DNA from: JAABSX01 sp964480455
GTDB taxonomy: Bacteria > Bacteroidota > Bacteroidia > Cytophagales > Microscillaceae
Direction: 5' to 3'
Assembly (NCBI GenBank): GCA_964480455.1
Contig: CAYZQI010000002.1
Coordinates: forward strand, 1-64,000
Length of the DNA: 64,000 nt
Shown: positions 52,802 through 61,821 of the stretch, piece after piece
Position numbering within the stretch: position 1 is the first letter of the stretch
Layout: each line of letters begins with the position of its first letter
The notes under the pieces: model-generated
Database searches by the model: none
What the model saw: only the letters and a program-made list of their open reading frames with translations
What the model was told of the DNA's origin: nothing
Program-made: the position numbers and the translations under genes

Positions 52802-53269
52802 ATGTTACAAGCAAAAAACGGAGATGTTGTAAAGGTTCATTATACAGGCAAACACACCAACGGAAGTGTGTTTGATACATCTCTTGAGCGTGAGCCACTA
52901 CAATTCGAACTAGGAAAGGGCATGATGATTCAAGGATTTGAGGAGGCTATTCTAGGTATGAAAATAGGTGAAGAGAAGACCATAAATCTTAGCCCTACTC
53001 AGGCGTATGGGCAAGTAAACCCTGATATGTTTTTTACAATTGAGCGCGCAAGTATTCCTGCTGAGATAGATCTTAAGGAAGGCATACAGCTCCAAGCACA
53101 CACCGAACAGGGGCAACCCATACAAGTAGTAGTAAGAGAAATCAAAGCAGATAGTGTAGTGCTAGATGCCAACCACCCACTTGCTGGGCAGGAATTAGTC
53201 TTTGACTTACAGCTCATCGAAATCACTGAGGGAGGAGAAGCAGAAAAGAAACCACTTTTATTTGATTAA
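52802..53269 (+). CDS. FKBP-type peptidyl-prolyl isomerase (SlyD-like)
   Basis: A 155-aa prolyl isomerase that speeds protein folding. The FKBP half has VKVHYTGKHTNGSVFDTSLE, then LGKGMMIQGFEEAILGM and IGEEKTINLSP; the insert-in-flap domain (about residues 68-125) is the chaperone part of SlyD. ANHPLAGQ is the family's closing motif. It lacks the histidine-rich metal-binding tail of E. coli SlyD. Monocistronic, with a terminator at 53292. Confidence 0.94.
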   Translation: MLQAKNGDVVKVHYTGKHTNGSVFDTSLEREPLQFELGKGMMIQGFEEAILGMKIGEEKTINLSPTQAYGQVNPDMFFTIERASIPAEIDLKEGIQLQAHTEQGQPIQVVVREIKADSVVLDANHPLAGQELVFDLQLIEITEGGEAEKKPLLFD

Positions 53270-53291
53270 GCAAATACGCTTTAACCAAAAA

Positions 53292-53334
53292 GCACAAAAA
53301 TAGGCATCTCTTGCACTGTTTTTGTGCATTTTTA
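53292..53334 (+). terminator. Terminator of the FKBP gene
   Basis: GCACAAAAA (53292-53300) pairs perfectly with TTTTTGTGC (53319-53327), followed by ATTTTTAA. It lies 22 bases after the stop codon. Confidence 0.75.
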
Positions 53335-53575
53335 ATACTTTGTATTCATCATCTTTACACTTAATAATATGTAAACGACTATTTTTTTAACTTTTTAGTG
53401 GGTATTTAGAAGAAAAATAATTGAAAAAAATAAATAAAGCCCAGCGTAACCAGCGACTGAATTAGGGCTAATAGCGTTACAACATTATTTTTAAAAGCAA
53501 AGAACTTTTTTTTTATTTGATGGTTTTATATCTGTCAAACAAACTAATAGCAAAACTATTATATATATTTGCAAT

Positions 53576-55798
53576 ATGAATACTTCGCTGATAGACAGTA
53601 TCATCACTAAAACAGCAGAATTGGCTGAACACGAGTACAATCTTTTTGATTTAAAAGATGACTATGCAGAAATTATCCAATATAAAGCCTCTGAACTAGG
53701 AAAATTTTTAGACCATCTCATAGAAAAGGCACAGAAATTTAATTTAGCTTTTTTAAAGAATAACCTCCCTATTGAGCAAATTACAGAACTACTCAAAAAT
53801 GCTAACTTTCCAGTGGTAGTGTTTAGTGAGGTCAGCGAAGGTGAAATAGTGCCTTATATTATCTACAAAGGCAAAAACGAAAAATTCACTTACTATAATT
53901 TTAAAGAACAAGCAGAAGTGCCTATCAAAGATATTAATGCTTTTTATGATTCTTTGGTAATGTATGAAGACGCTGCCGACCAAAGTATCAATGGAGAAGT
54001 GATTTTTTTGACTGCAGTACCACTCAGATACATTGTGAGTGATTATTATTTCAAAGATGATAATGACAAAATAAAACTCACCCCGCTACGCCGTCTTTTT
54101 CGTTTGCTACGTAGTGAGCGAAAAGATATTTTTTATGTTTATGTATATGCCATAGTGGTAGGGCTGATAAGTTTATCGCTTCCCTTGGGTATTCAAGCCA
54201 CCATTAGCCTCATCTCTGGGGGTATGATTTTTAGCTCGGTAGTGGTACTGATTGCCTTGGTGATTATCGGTGTGCTAGTAGGAGGTGCACTGCAAGTAAT
54301 GCAGATTAGTTTGGTAGAGATTATTCAGCAGCGGGTATTTGCAAAAGCCTCCTTTGAGATAGCTTTCAGAATTACAAAAATTCGTACCGAAGCCCTCGAG
54401 AAATATTACCCGCCTGAGTTAATGAACCGCTTCTTTGATGTGGTAACTGTACAGAAAGGTTTGCCAAAGCTCTTTGTAGATATTACGGGGGCAGTCATTC
54501 AGATATTTTTTGGCTTGATATTACTTTCACTATACCATCCAGTGTTTTTGATGTTTAGCATATTTTTAGTACTTTTTGTAGGCATGATTTTTTATTTTAC
54601 AGGCTCTAAAGGGTTAGAAACTAGCATCAAGGAATCTACCTATAAATATAAGGTGGCGTATTGGCTAGAAGAACTCGCCCGTACTGTATATGCGTTTAAG
54701 CAAGCAGGCAATACTAACTTGCCTATGCAGCAAACCGACAAACTGGTCAATAGTTACCTTTTTCATCGTAGGGCACATTTCCGCATTTTGATTACACAGT
54801 TTATCAATATTGTAGCATTCAAAACACTCATCACAGGGGGCTTACTCATCTTAGGTACTATCTTGGTGGTAGATAGGCAAATCACATTGGGGCAGTTTGT
54901 CGCCTCTGAGGTCATTATTATCCTTGTGGTAGGCTCAGTAGAAAAACTTATCATTAGCCTCGATACAGTCTATGACCTCCTAACGGGAGTAGAAAAAGTA
55001 GCTACCATTACTGACTTACCCACTGAGCGTCAGTCGGGATTGCGTATAGACTTAACGGACAAACACAAGGGAATGCACTTATTTGCAAAAGGAGTAAAAT
55101 ACAAATACAAGAATAACACAAACTACACACTCAAAGAGATTGCTTTTGAAGTGCAGCCTGGCGAGAGTGTTTGTATAGCTGGCCCTAACGACTCAGGAAA
55201 GCATACCCTTGTCAAGGTAATTACAGGCTTACTTACAGATTATGAAGGAGTGATTACAGTAAATCACCTTTCATTACACGACATCAGCCTTGGTTCGCTA
55301 CGAGATGTAGTCAATAAGCATTTGACTTTTGACGAAATATTTGATGGCACTATCTTAGACAATATCACCATGGGACGCAGCAATATTCATCATAGCGATG
55401 TGATTTGGGCAATAGAAAATGTGGGGCTTACCGAATATATTGCTACTCTCCCTAATGGACTCTCTACCCATATTGGCTATTCAGGGAAAAAGCTTTCAAG
55501 TGGTATTGTAGCCAAGCTACTCTTAGCACGTTCAGTAGCATCTCACCCTAAGTTACTGATAGTCAATGATTTTTCAGAGCATATCCCTAAAAACGAAAAA
55601 CTCAAGATTCTTTCTTTCTTACAAGAAAAAAGCAATGGCTGGACACTCATCATCTTGAGTGTGAGTGATGACCCCATCTTACTTTCATCTTGTGATAAAA
55701 TACTATTGATGAACAAAGGAAAAGTAGTGGCAGAAGGTAGTTATGAAAAACTCCTTAGTGAGCCTACTTTCCAAAAACTCATCTTTAAAGGAAGATAG
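53576..55798 (+). CDS. Type I secretion-like ABC protein with degenerate nucleotide-binding domain
   Basis: A 740-aa HlyB/LapB-type exporter: residues 1-170 form an N-terminal soluble domain without any cysteine (so not an active C39 peptidase), about 185-460 the six-helix ABC membrane domain, and about 480-740 the nucleotide-binding domain. All consensus motifs of the latter are altered. Walker A is GPNDSGKHT (the Mg-binding Ser/Thr is His), the Q-loop has no Gln, the signature is LSSGI for LSGGQ, Walker B is LLIVNDFSE for LLILDEATS, and the switch His is missing in TLIILSVSD. It is first in an operon with hlyD-like and tolC-like genes. Lost ATPase activity or heterodimer function is likely. 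Confidence 0.9.
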   Translation: MNTSLIDSIITKTAELAEHEYNLFDLKDDYAEIIQYKASELGKFLDHLIEKAQKFNLAFLKNNLPIEQITELLKNANFPVVVFSEVSEGEIVPYIIYKGKNEKFTYYNFKEQAEVPIKDINAFYDSLVMYEDAADQSINGEVIFLTAVPLRYIVSDYYFKDDNDKIKLTPLRRLFRLLRSERKDIFYVYVYAIVVGLISLSLPLGIQATISLISGGMIFSSVVVLIALVIIGVLVGGALQVMQISLVEIIQQRVFAKASFEIAFRITKIRTEALEKYYPPELMNRFFDVVTVQKGLPKLFVDITGAVIQIFFGLILLSLYHPVFLMFSIFLVLFVGMIFYFTGSKGLETSIKESTYKYKVAYWLEELARTVYAFKQAGNTNLPMQQTDKLVNSYLFHRRAHFRILITQFINIVAFKTLITGGLLILGTILVVDRQITLGQFVASEVIIILVVGSVEKLIISLDTVYDLLTGVEKVATITDLPTERQSGLRIDLTDKHKGMHLFAKGVKYKYKNNTNYTLKEIAFEVQPGESVCIAGPNDSGKHTLVKVITGLLTDYEGVITVNHLSLHDISLGSLRDVVNKHLTFDEIFDGTILDNITMGRSNIHHSDVIWAIENVGLTEYIATLPNGLSTHIGYSGKKLSSGIVAKLLLARSVASHPKLLIVNDFSEHIPKNEKLKILSFLQEKSNGWTLIILSVSDDPILLSSCDKILLMNKGKVVAEGSYEKLLSEPTFQKLIFKGR

Positions 55799-55880
55799 GC
55801 AACAGCAAACTTTATTAGCATTTAATTCTTTAAGTAGATGTAAATTAGAACATGGTATTGACCTTTTAATTTTTAAATTT

Positions 55881-57281
55881 GTGTTAGATATATCCAATCA
55901 AAAACTAGATTATAAGCGCATAGACCAAAAGGTGTATGCCCTCAAAACCATCTCGAGTTCTAAGAGTGCCAAACTGCTCAGTTATTGGCTTATGGGAATT
56001 TTATTGTTTTTATTCTTTTGTCTTTTTCTGCCTTGGCAGCAAAATATAGAAGGGTCTGGACGAGTAACTGCCTTTACACCTCAAGACCGCCCACAAGAGG
56101 TAAATGCAGTAATAGCGGGGCGCATCAAAGAGTGGCGCATCATAGAGGGGCAATATGTTACCAAAGGAGATACCCTAGCAGTACTAGATGAGATTAAGTC
56201 AGAATACTTCGACCCAGAGCTACTCGATAGGCTACAAGAGCAACTTACTGCCAAATCACAGGGTATCTCAGCCAATCAAAACAAGATTCGTGCACTTGAT
56301 AACCAAATTAGTGCCTTACAAACAGGCCTACAATTAAGCCTCGAGAAAGCACGTAACAAACTTCAACAAGCGCAGCTCAAAGTGAACACAGACAGTGCCG
56401 AACTAGAGCAGGCGCGTGTAGCTGTCAGAATAGCCGAACGACAGATGGCAAGCTATAACGACCTCTTCAAGCCTGAAAATAAAAACGAAATCTCGGTCAT
56501 CTCGAGAACACAGTGGGAACAGAGGCAAAACAAACTGCAAGAAGAACAGGCAAAACTCATTACCAAAGAAAATAAACTCTTGGTTTCAAAAAATGAACTC
56601 ATTAACGCAAAAATTGAACTGAACTCCCTCGAGGCAGAATACAATGATAAAATTGCAAAAGCACGCTCCGACCAAAGTAGCTCCTTTGCAACATTGGCAG
56701 AAAAAGAAGGCGACCTCTCAAAATTGAGAAACTACTATGCCAATATGAATATTCGCAACAATCAATATTACATTGTGGCTCCCCAAGATGGCTATATAGT
56801 GAAAACACTTAAATCAGGGCTAAACGAAACACTCAAAGAAATGACTGCCATCTGTACCATACAGCCCGATAAACCCAGAGTAGCAGTAGAGTTGTACGTA
56901 AATGCGATGGATGTGCCGCTTATCGTCAAAGGCAGACAAGTGCGGCTAGAATTTGATGGGTGGCCAGCACTACAAGTAACAGGCTGGCCTAGTGTGGCAG
57001 TAGGTACTTTTGGGGGTATTGTCAAAGTGATTGATTTTGTGGACAGTAAGGAAGGTAAGTACCGCTTACTAATAGAACCAGACCCTCTAGAGCCTTGGCC
57101 TGAGCAGCTCAGGGTAGGTTCTGGTGTATATGGTTGGATTATGCTAGATGATGTTTCAGTATGGTATGAAATCTGGCGACAACTCAATGGATTTCCGCCG
57201 AGCCTTTATGCTGAGCCAAACGAAGACAACGAAAAAGATAAGAAGAGTGATAAAAAAATCAAGATTAAAGTCAAAGGTTAA
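55881..57281 (+). CDS. HlyD-family membrane fusion protein
   Basis: Periplasmic adaptor of about 466 aa joining the ABC protein to TolC. I choose the GTG at 55881 because it gives the short cytoplasmic tail MLDISNQKLDYKRI and then one membrane helix near residues 32-52, as in other Bacteroidota members; an ATG at 55743 overlaps the ABC gene by 56 bases and would add 46 residues. A biotinyl-lipoyl half motif (VIAGRIKEWRIIEGQYVTKG) precedes a long coiled coil (about residues 105-285), then a second lipoyl half and beta-barrel. The C-terminus is lysine- and aspartate-rich. Confidence 0.88.
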   Translation: MLDISNQKLDYKRIDQKVYALKTISSSKSAKLLSYWLMGILLFLFFCLFLPWQQNIEGSGRVTAFTPQDRPQEVNAVIAGRIKEWRIIEGQYVTKGDTLAVLDEIKSEYFDPELLDRLQEQLTAKSQGISANQNKIRALDNQISALQTGLQLSLEKARNKLQQAQLKVNTDSAELEQARVAVRIAERQMASYNDLFKPENKNEISVISRTQWEQRQNKLQEEQAKLITKENKLLVSKNELINAKIELNSLEAEYNDKIAKARSDQSSSFATLAEKEGDLSKLRNYYANMNIRNNQYYIVAPQDGYIVKTLKSGLNETLKEMTAICTIQPDKPRVAVELYVNAMDVPLIVKGRQVRLEFDGWPALQVTGWPSVAVGTFGGIVKVIDFVDSKEGKYRLLIEPDPLEPWPEQLRVGSGVYGWIMLDDVSVWYEIWRQLNGFPPSLYAEPNEDNEKDKKSDKKIKIKVKG

Positions 57282-57395
57282 AAATGTAAAACGTAGCATA
57301 GCACGAGTGTAGTCTTTAAGCCAAACTAATTTGTGCTGTGCTTGTATTTATGTCAAACCCTTCAAGTTGTTTACCTGTTGTTCTAAATCTTTTAA

Positions 57396-58841
57396 GTGTT
57401 GAGACAAGTGGCGAAGTATTTTTTTTATATTATATTATTTTTTAGTTTTTCTTCTTTTACGCTACAAGCACAAAATAGCCAAAATACCAACAATGATGTG
57501 CTGCAATGGAATGAATTTTATGGGCTTATCATTGAGCATCACCCCATAGCACGACAAGCTTGGCTCCTAGATGAACTTGCCAAACAAGAACTTAGGCTAG
57601 CAAGAGGAGGCTTTGACCCTAAGGCTTCGGTAGATTTTGATAGAAAAGAATTTAAAAACTCTCTATATTATAATTTACTCAATAGCAAACTTAAAGTGCC
57701 ACTTTGGATTGGCGAAATTCAAGCTGGCTACGAACAGAATAGCGGCGAATTTCTCAATCCTGAAAACTCCATAGCAGACCCCTCAGGGCAAACCTCAGTC
57801 GGAATTGCTATTCCGATTGGGCAGGGACTGATTATTGATGCACGCCGAGCCACACTGAGGCAAGCACAATACTTTCAAGATATTGCGCGTGCCGAGCAAA
57901 TCAAAGAAATCAATAAGTTGCTCATTAATGCAGCAAAAGATTATTGGACTTGGTATTTTGCACAAGCGCAATACCTCTTGCTTGACTCTGCCTACAGGCT
58001 TGCTGAGCAACGCTACCAAGCTGTAAAAATTAATATTCAACTAGGCGAGCTTGCACCTATTGACTCTATTGATGCCATCACCGCCGTCCAAAAAAGAAAT
58101 ATTGACCTCAAGCAAGCAGAAGTACTGCTCCAAAATGCACGTATCAGGGTATCTAACTACCTTTGGGGAGAAAATGATATTCCGTTGATACTTACTGAAA
58201 ATACATCGCCCGAAACTTTTGAAAGCAGACAAGGCGCACAAAAAGAACCCAATCTCTCCAACTTGATTGCTTTTGCCAATGAAAACCACCCTGAAATTAT
58301 TAAAAGTATCTTTAAACTCAAACAAATTAATGTTGAGGAAAAACTGCAACGCTTCAACTTACTGCCAAGGCTTGATGTAAGGTATAATCTGCTACGCAAT
58401 GCAGACAATATAACCGAACCTACTAACTTCAATTTTCAGAACAATTACAAGTTTGGATTAAATTTTGAATTCCCGCTATTTCTACGCAAAGAAAGAGGTA
58501 AACTTCAAATGGTCAGAATCAAACTAAGCCAGACTCAGTTTGAACTTCAACAAATAAGATTGGTGGTAGAGAATGACCTTAGAGCAGCTTACAATGAGTT
58601 TTTAAACTTGATCGAGCTCATCAAATTACAAACAGAAATTACGAATAACTACCGAATCCTGAGAGATGCCGAAATCAGAAAATACCGTAACGGTGAAAGT
58701 ACCTTGTTCTTGATAAATCTTAGGGAAAGTATATTGATAGACAACCAAATAAAGCTCGAGAAACAAAAAGCAGATTATCAAAAGGCATACATGATACTCT
58801 ACTGGACGGCGGGACACCCGCTTTGGGAGCCACTTCCTTAG
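57396..58841 (+). CDS. TolC-family outer membrane protein
   Basis: A 481-aa outer-membrane efflux protein with a signal peptide (residues about 8-25, ending LQAQ) and the two internally repeated helical and strand halves of TolC. Characteristic stretches are ITAVQKRNIDLKQAEVLLQ and the later ENDLRAAYNEFLNLIELI. The start is a GTG at 57396. It follows the hlyD-like gene after 114 bases on the same strand and completes an ABC-HlyD-TolC tripartite system. The secreted substrate is not encoded next to it. Confidence 0.92.
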   Translation: MLRQVAKYFFYIILFFSFSSFTLQAQNSQNTNNDVLQWNEFYGLIIEHHPIARQAWLLDELAKQELRLARGGFDPKASVDFDRKEFKNSLYYNLLNSKLKVPLWIGEIQAGYEQNSGEFLNPENSIADPSGQTSVGIAIPIGQGLIIDARRATLRQAQYFQDIARAEQIKEINKLLINAAKDYWTWYFAQAQYLLLDSAYRLAEQRYQAVKINIQLGELAPIDSIDAITAVQKRNIDLKQAEVLLQNARIRVSNYLWGENDIPLILTENTSPETFESRQGAQKEPNLSNLIAFANENHPEIIKSIFKLKQINVEEKLQRFNLLPRLDVRYNLLRNADNITEPTNFNFQNNYKFGLNFEFPLFLRKERGKLQMVRIKLSQTQFELQQIRLVVENDLRAAYNEFLNLIELIKLQTEITNNYRILRDAEIRKYRNGESTLFLINLRESILIDNQIKLEKQKADYQKAYMILYWTAGHPLWEPLP

Positions 58842-58854
58842 CATAAATAAAAGT

Positions 58855-58933
58855 TAAGAAATGATGGTCAAATAAACTAGCCTTTTGTATTTGTAAATTA
58901 TAGATAGTTAGATACTTTCTTAAATTAAGAATT
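58855..58933 (+). repeat. Dispersed repeat family F, copy 2
   Basis: Matches 47034-47112 over about 75 bases. It lies directly after the tolC-like gene and just before a family A element. Confidence 0.6.
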
Positions 58934-58962
58934 AAGAGTTTGCCGTTCAAAAGTAATTTGAT

Positions 58963-59076
58963 TCTTTGACAAATTTTGTGATGGTGTGTGATAAGATGAG
59001 CTAAATACTGTTTAGAACATAAATGTCAACGGACTGGAAGTCCGCTGCTACAGATTTCCACAAAAACTGTTAGACA
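58963..59076 (+). repeat. Dispersed repeat family A, copy 4
   Basis: Inverted ends TCTTTGACAAATTTTGTG and CACAAAAACTGTTAGACA with the central hairpin 59030-59044 (arms CGGACT and AGTCCG around GGA). It is closest to copy 3; the outer stem carries one A-C mismatch. Confidence 0.88.
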
Positions 59077-59144
59077 ACCATCAATTTTGGTGTAATGCTT
59101 TTAAGAAAATACCAATGCACCAAAATCAACACAAAGAAGTAAGC

Positions 59145-60191
59145 TCAGGAGGTTTTTGTTTTTTTCTTTTTGAAAACAAAATACCAAAGTGTGAGCAAGC
59201 CTAAGATGATGATTGCGAGTGGCATTCCAAACACTGCCAAAAACATAAACACATACATCAAACCAGCACTTTTCCAGTCGTGTACTTCAAAATCTTTTGC
59301 TTCGAATGGTTTGAAAGCATCAGGAGTAATTTTTTGCTTGCTCAGGTCGTCAAGAAGCTGATAGTATTTTTCGGATTGCTTTTCTTTTTGGCCGAAATCA
59401 AAATCTTCACTTGCTTCGGTATATCTAATCAACACATTATCCGTACTTTGTGGCTCTTTGTTGCTAAATTTCCACAGAATTTGCTTGGTGGCGGGGTCTG
59501 CCTTCCAGTTTCCAATTGGAGCGATACCCTTGAGGTCTGCAAGCTCAAGGTCATTACCTAATTGGATACGGATTTGTCCTTTTTCAATGTTTTTTGCCCA
59601 AGCCCTGCCTGACTCCAAGATATAAGTGAACCCATTATGATTATCGCCACTGTAGCCTTCTCGCAGGCGTGCTTCGTTGGTATTGACCATAAAATAAACT
59701 GTGATTTTGGTCAGGGTATCGGCGGCATAGTTGCCCTGCCATACATACCAATTGTCGCTATCTCTAAGATGGCTAAGTTGTAGGGTTTTATCTGATAGGC
59801 TGTCTGTGCTTGGGCGGCTTGTGGTGAGTGGCTGCTTATTCTCGAGTACTTTAAGTTGATACAAATCTCTAAAATATACTGCATAGACTTGTTCGTTCTC
59901 AAATAAACCATTGACGGGATAACCTGTCTTGAGACTTACAGTATTTTGAGTAAGGTTACGCATGTAGTATTCGCCTTTCACCACAGCAAAACCCTTGTAA
60001 AGTAAAATGCTAATTTGCTCTTCTTGCATTTGTATTTTCTCGAGATGAGTGCTATCTTCCTTATAAAGCGGCACGAATACACCACTACCGCCCACATTGA
60101 AGAAGCCAGGCATAGCAGCGTTGCTCAATAAAAGACAAGCTACTGCTAGTAAGCTAAGGGTGGATAGAATTTGATTTCTATTTTTTTGCAT
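59145..60191 (-). CDS. Exported, membrane-anchored protein of unknown function
   Basis: A 348-aa protein with a signal peptide (residues about 10-28), an extracytoplasmic region of about 270 residues rich in beta-strand patterns, and a single C-terminal helix (about residues 315-340) followed by a lysine tail KKKKTKTS. The layout and phrases such as YYMRNLTQNTVSLKTGYPV recall DUF4424-type proteins, but I cannot name a family firmly. It lies 45 bases after, and on the same strand as, the wHTH membrane protein, so the two are probably one operon. Confidence 0.75.
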   Translation of the reverse strand: MQKNRNQILSTLSLLAVACLLLSNAAMPGFFNVGGSGVFVPLYKEDSTHLEKIQMQEEQISILLYKGFAVVKGEYYMRNLTQNTVSLKTGYPVNGLFENEQVYAVYFRDLYQLKVLENKQPLTTSRPSTDSLSDKTLQLSHLRDSDNWYVWQGNYAADTLTKITVYFMVNTNEARLREGYSGDNHNGFTYILESGRAWAKNIEKGQIRIQLGNDLELADLKGIAPIGNWKADPATKQILWKFSNKEPQSTDNVLIRYTEASEDFDFGQKEKQSEKYYQLLDDLSKQKITPDAFKPFEAKDFEVHDWKSAGLMYVFMFLAVFGMPLAIIILGLLTLWYFVFKKKKTKTS

Positions 60192-60236
60192 AAAGTAATC
60201 AGCTTGTGAGCTGTGAAGTATAATTTTTTATAAATA

Positions 60237-61748
60237 CTAGTCATCGGTATCAAAAACTATTTCATCGAGTTGAGTATCATTGCCGCGTTCTTTGCGGAGA
60301 TTGTTTGCCTCTTCAAACTGTTCGCTGAACATAGAGAAGTCATACACTACTTGAGCTTGTGCATTGGTATCTATGTCTGCATTGAGGTCATAGACCAATT
60401 GCTGAATTACTTGCTCGATTTCTTCTATTTTGAGCGGTGCTTCTCCTTTGGCAAATATACGATCTATTTCCATAATGTCTTTCAGCGTATAGCGGTGTTG
60501 CGTGCGTTCGTAGAGTTCAGCCAAGCGTACTGCTTCATTTTGTTGTGTTTTTGTCAATGAATTGAATACTTCTGCTGTAAAAATGACACGCATGACACGC
60601 TTACGGATATTTTCTTGTTCACGTTTTTTGCGTCTGGGCAAGATGTCAAGCCATCTATAGATGGGTACACCAAAAAATAAGACAGAGAAAATAAAAGGAA
60701 TCCAGCCTAAGCCTATCAAGATGCCTATTCCCTCTGCTGTAGGGTCGGCAGTTAGAAATATCATAGACATGATTAAGTTGATACTTGCCATAAAACCAAT
60801 GCCTATATTTCGTCCAGTACTATTGCCTGTTAGTTTGTACTCAGGCTCGTATTCATTCCAATACCAGATTACTTCGGCATCTGCTTTGCTATCCTTGCTA
60901 CGCACAAGGCTCATAAAATCGCCATATAAAATTTGATTGTTGCTGATGCGTGGTTCGCCATCAAAGCGCGCAATGATTTCTGAGAAGAAGTCATCTGCTT
61001 TTTCTGAGTTCCAGCCTGCCAAGCCAATTACTTCAGGTTTTACAATGATGCCTTTGTTTTGGCGCAAGTAGGCAGCTACTTCTTGCTGATTTTCTAGGGG
61101 GTGTATCTCTACGCGGGGTGGTCCAAACACAAAATCATAGACAGAAGCCACAAAACCTTTTTTATTTTTCTTTTTAGACTGATTTGGCAGTGCACCAGGG
61201 CGTGTATCATAGGCACGGTATCTGTAGCCGCGGCTATCAGTTTCATAATGGTAGTGCTGAGTAACGGTGTTCCAGTAAAATATTTCAGCAAATACCCTAA
61301 AAATAAATCCAAAACTACTGCCTAAATCTACTTTAGAATCGTTGTCTTTGCCGCCCGAAAGTGCTGCCACGATGAATGCAATGATGATAAGTACAAAGAT
61401 GGTAAAATATACCACCAACATAATAGAAATCCAAACTTTAAAAATCACTACAAAAGTATCCCAAGATTTTTTTTTGAATACTTGCCACCATTCGCCCCAA
61501 GTGCGTTCGCTACGCCGCAGGGGCATTTTACCAAAATCATAAATCAAATCTCCTTCTTCTGTGATTTGCAGTCGACACCTGTACTTTGTGATGAGAAAAT
61601 CCATTACGTCTTTGGCATCTCTCAGGCTCAGGCCGCTTGCACTTGCAGCATCACCAATAGTAAAAACGCCTTTACCAGATTGCAAAGAATTTTCTATTTT
61701 TTCAGCAGCACTTTTAAGGCTGGGTGCTAGTGATTTTTCTTTTTCCAT
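60237..61748 (-). CDS. Membrane protein with three winged-helix-like repeats
   Basis: A 503-aa protein of unknown function. Three soluble segments have a winged-helix pattern ending in a YDF- or YGDF-like strand: residues 26-72 (FTIGDAASASGLSLRDAKDV to IYDFG), about 250-290 (VIGLAGWNSEKADDF to ILYGDF) and about 425-475 (RYTLKDIMEIDRIFAKGEAP to VVYDF). Between them are membrane helices near 100-130 and 330-375. It may be a membrane-bound regulator or scaffold; similar multi-wHTH membrane proteins occur in cyanobacteria as I recall. First gene of a probable two-gene operon. Confidence 0.75.
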   Translation of the reverse strand: MEKEKSLAPSLKSAAEKIENSLQSGKGVFTIGDAASASGLSLRDAKDVMDFLITKYRCRLQITEEGDLIYDFGKMPLRRSERTWGEWWQVFKKKSWDTFVVIFKVWISIMLVVYFTIFVLIIIAFIVAALSGGKDNDSKVDLGSSFGFIFRVFAEIFYWNTVTQHYHYETDSRGYRYRAYDTRPGALPNQSKKKNKKGFVASVYDFVFGPPRVEIHPLENQQEVAAYLRQNKGIIVKPEVIGLAGWNSEKADDFFSEIIARFDGEPRISNNQILYGDFMSLVRSKDSKADAEVIWYWNEYEPEYKLTGNSTGRNIGIGFMASINLIMSMIFLTADPTAEGIGILIGLGWIPFIFSVLFFGVPIYRWLDILPRRKKREQENIRKRVMRVIFTAEVFNSLTKTQQNEAVRLAELYERTQHRYTLKDIMEIDRIFAKGEAPLKIEEIEQVIQQLVYDLNADIDTNAQAQVVYDFSMFSEQFEEANNLRKERGNDTQLDEIVFDTDD

Positions 61749-61821
61749 AAGTTTAATTGTACTGATGTTGTTTAAGTATGATTGCTTTGTACGTATTTTT
61801 ATTTTATGAGTAAATCAACTT

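Noticed and set aside
57290..57350. Hairpin between the hlyD-like and tolC-like genes (AGCATAGCAC with GTGCTGTGCT)
   Set aside because: Two mismatches, a long loop and no T-run; too weak to call an attenuator.
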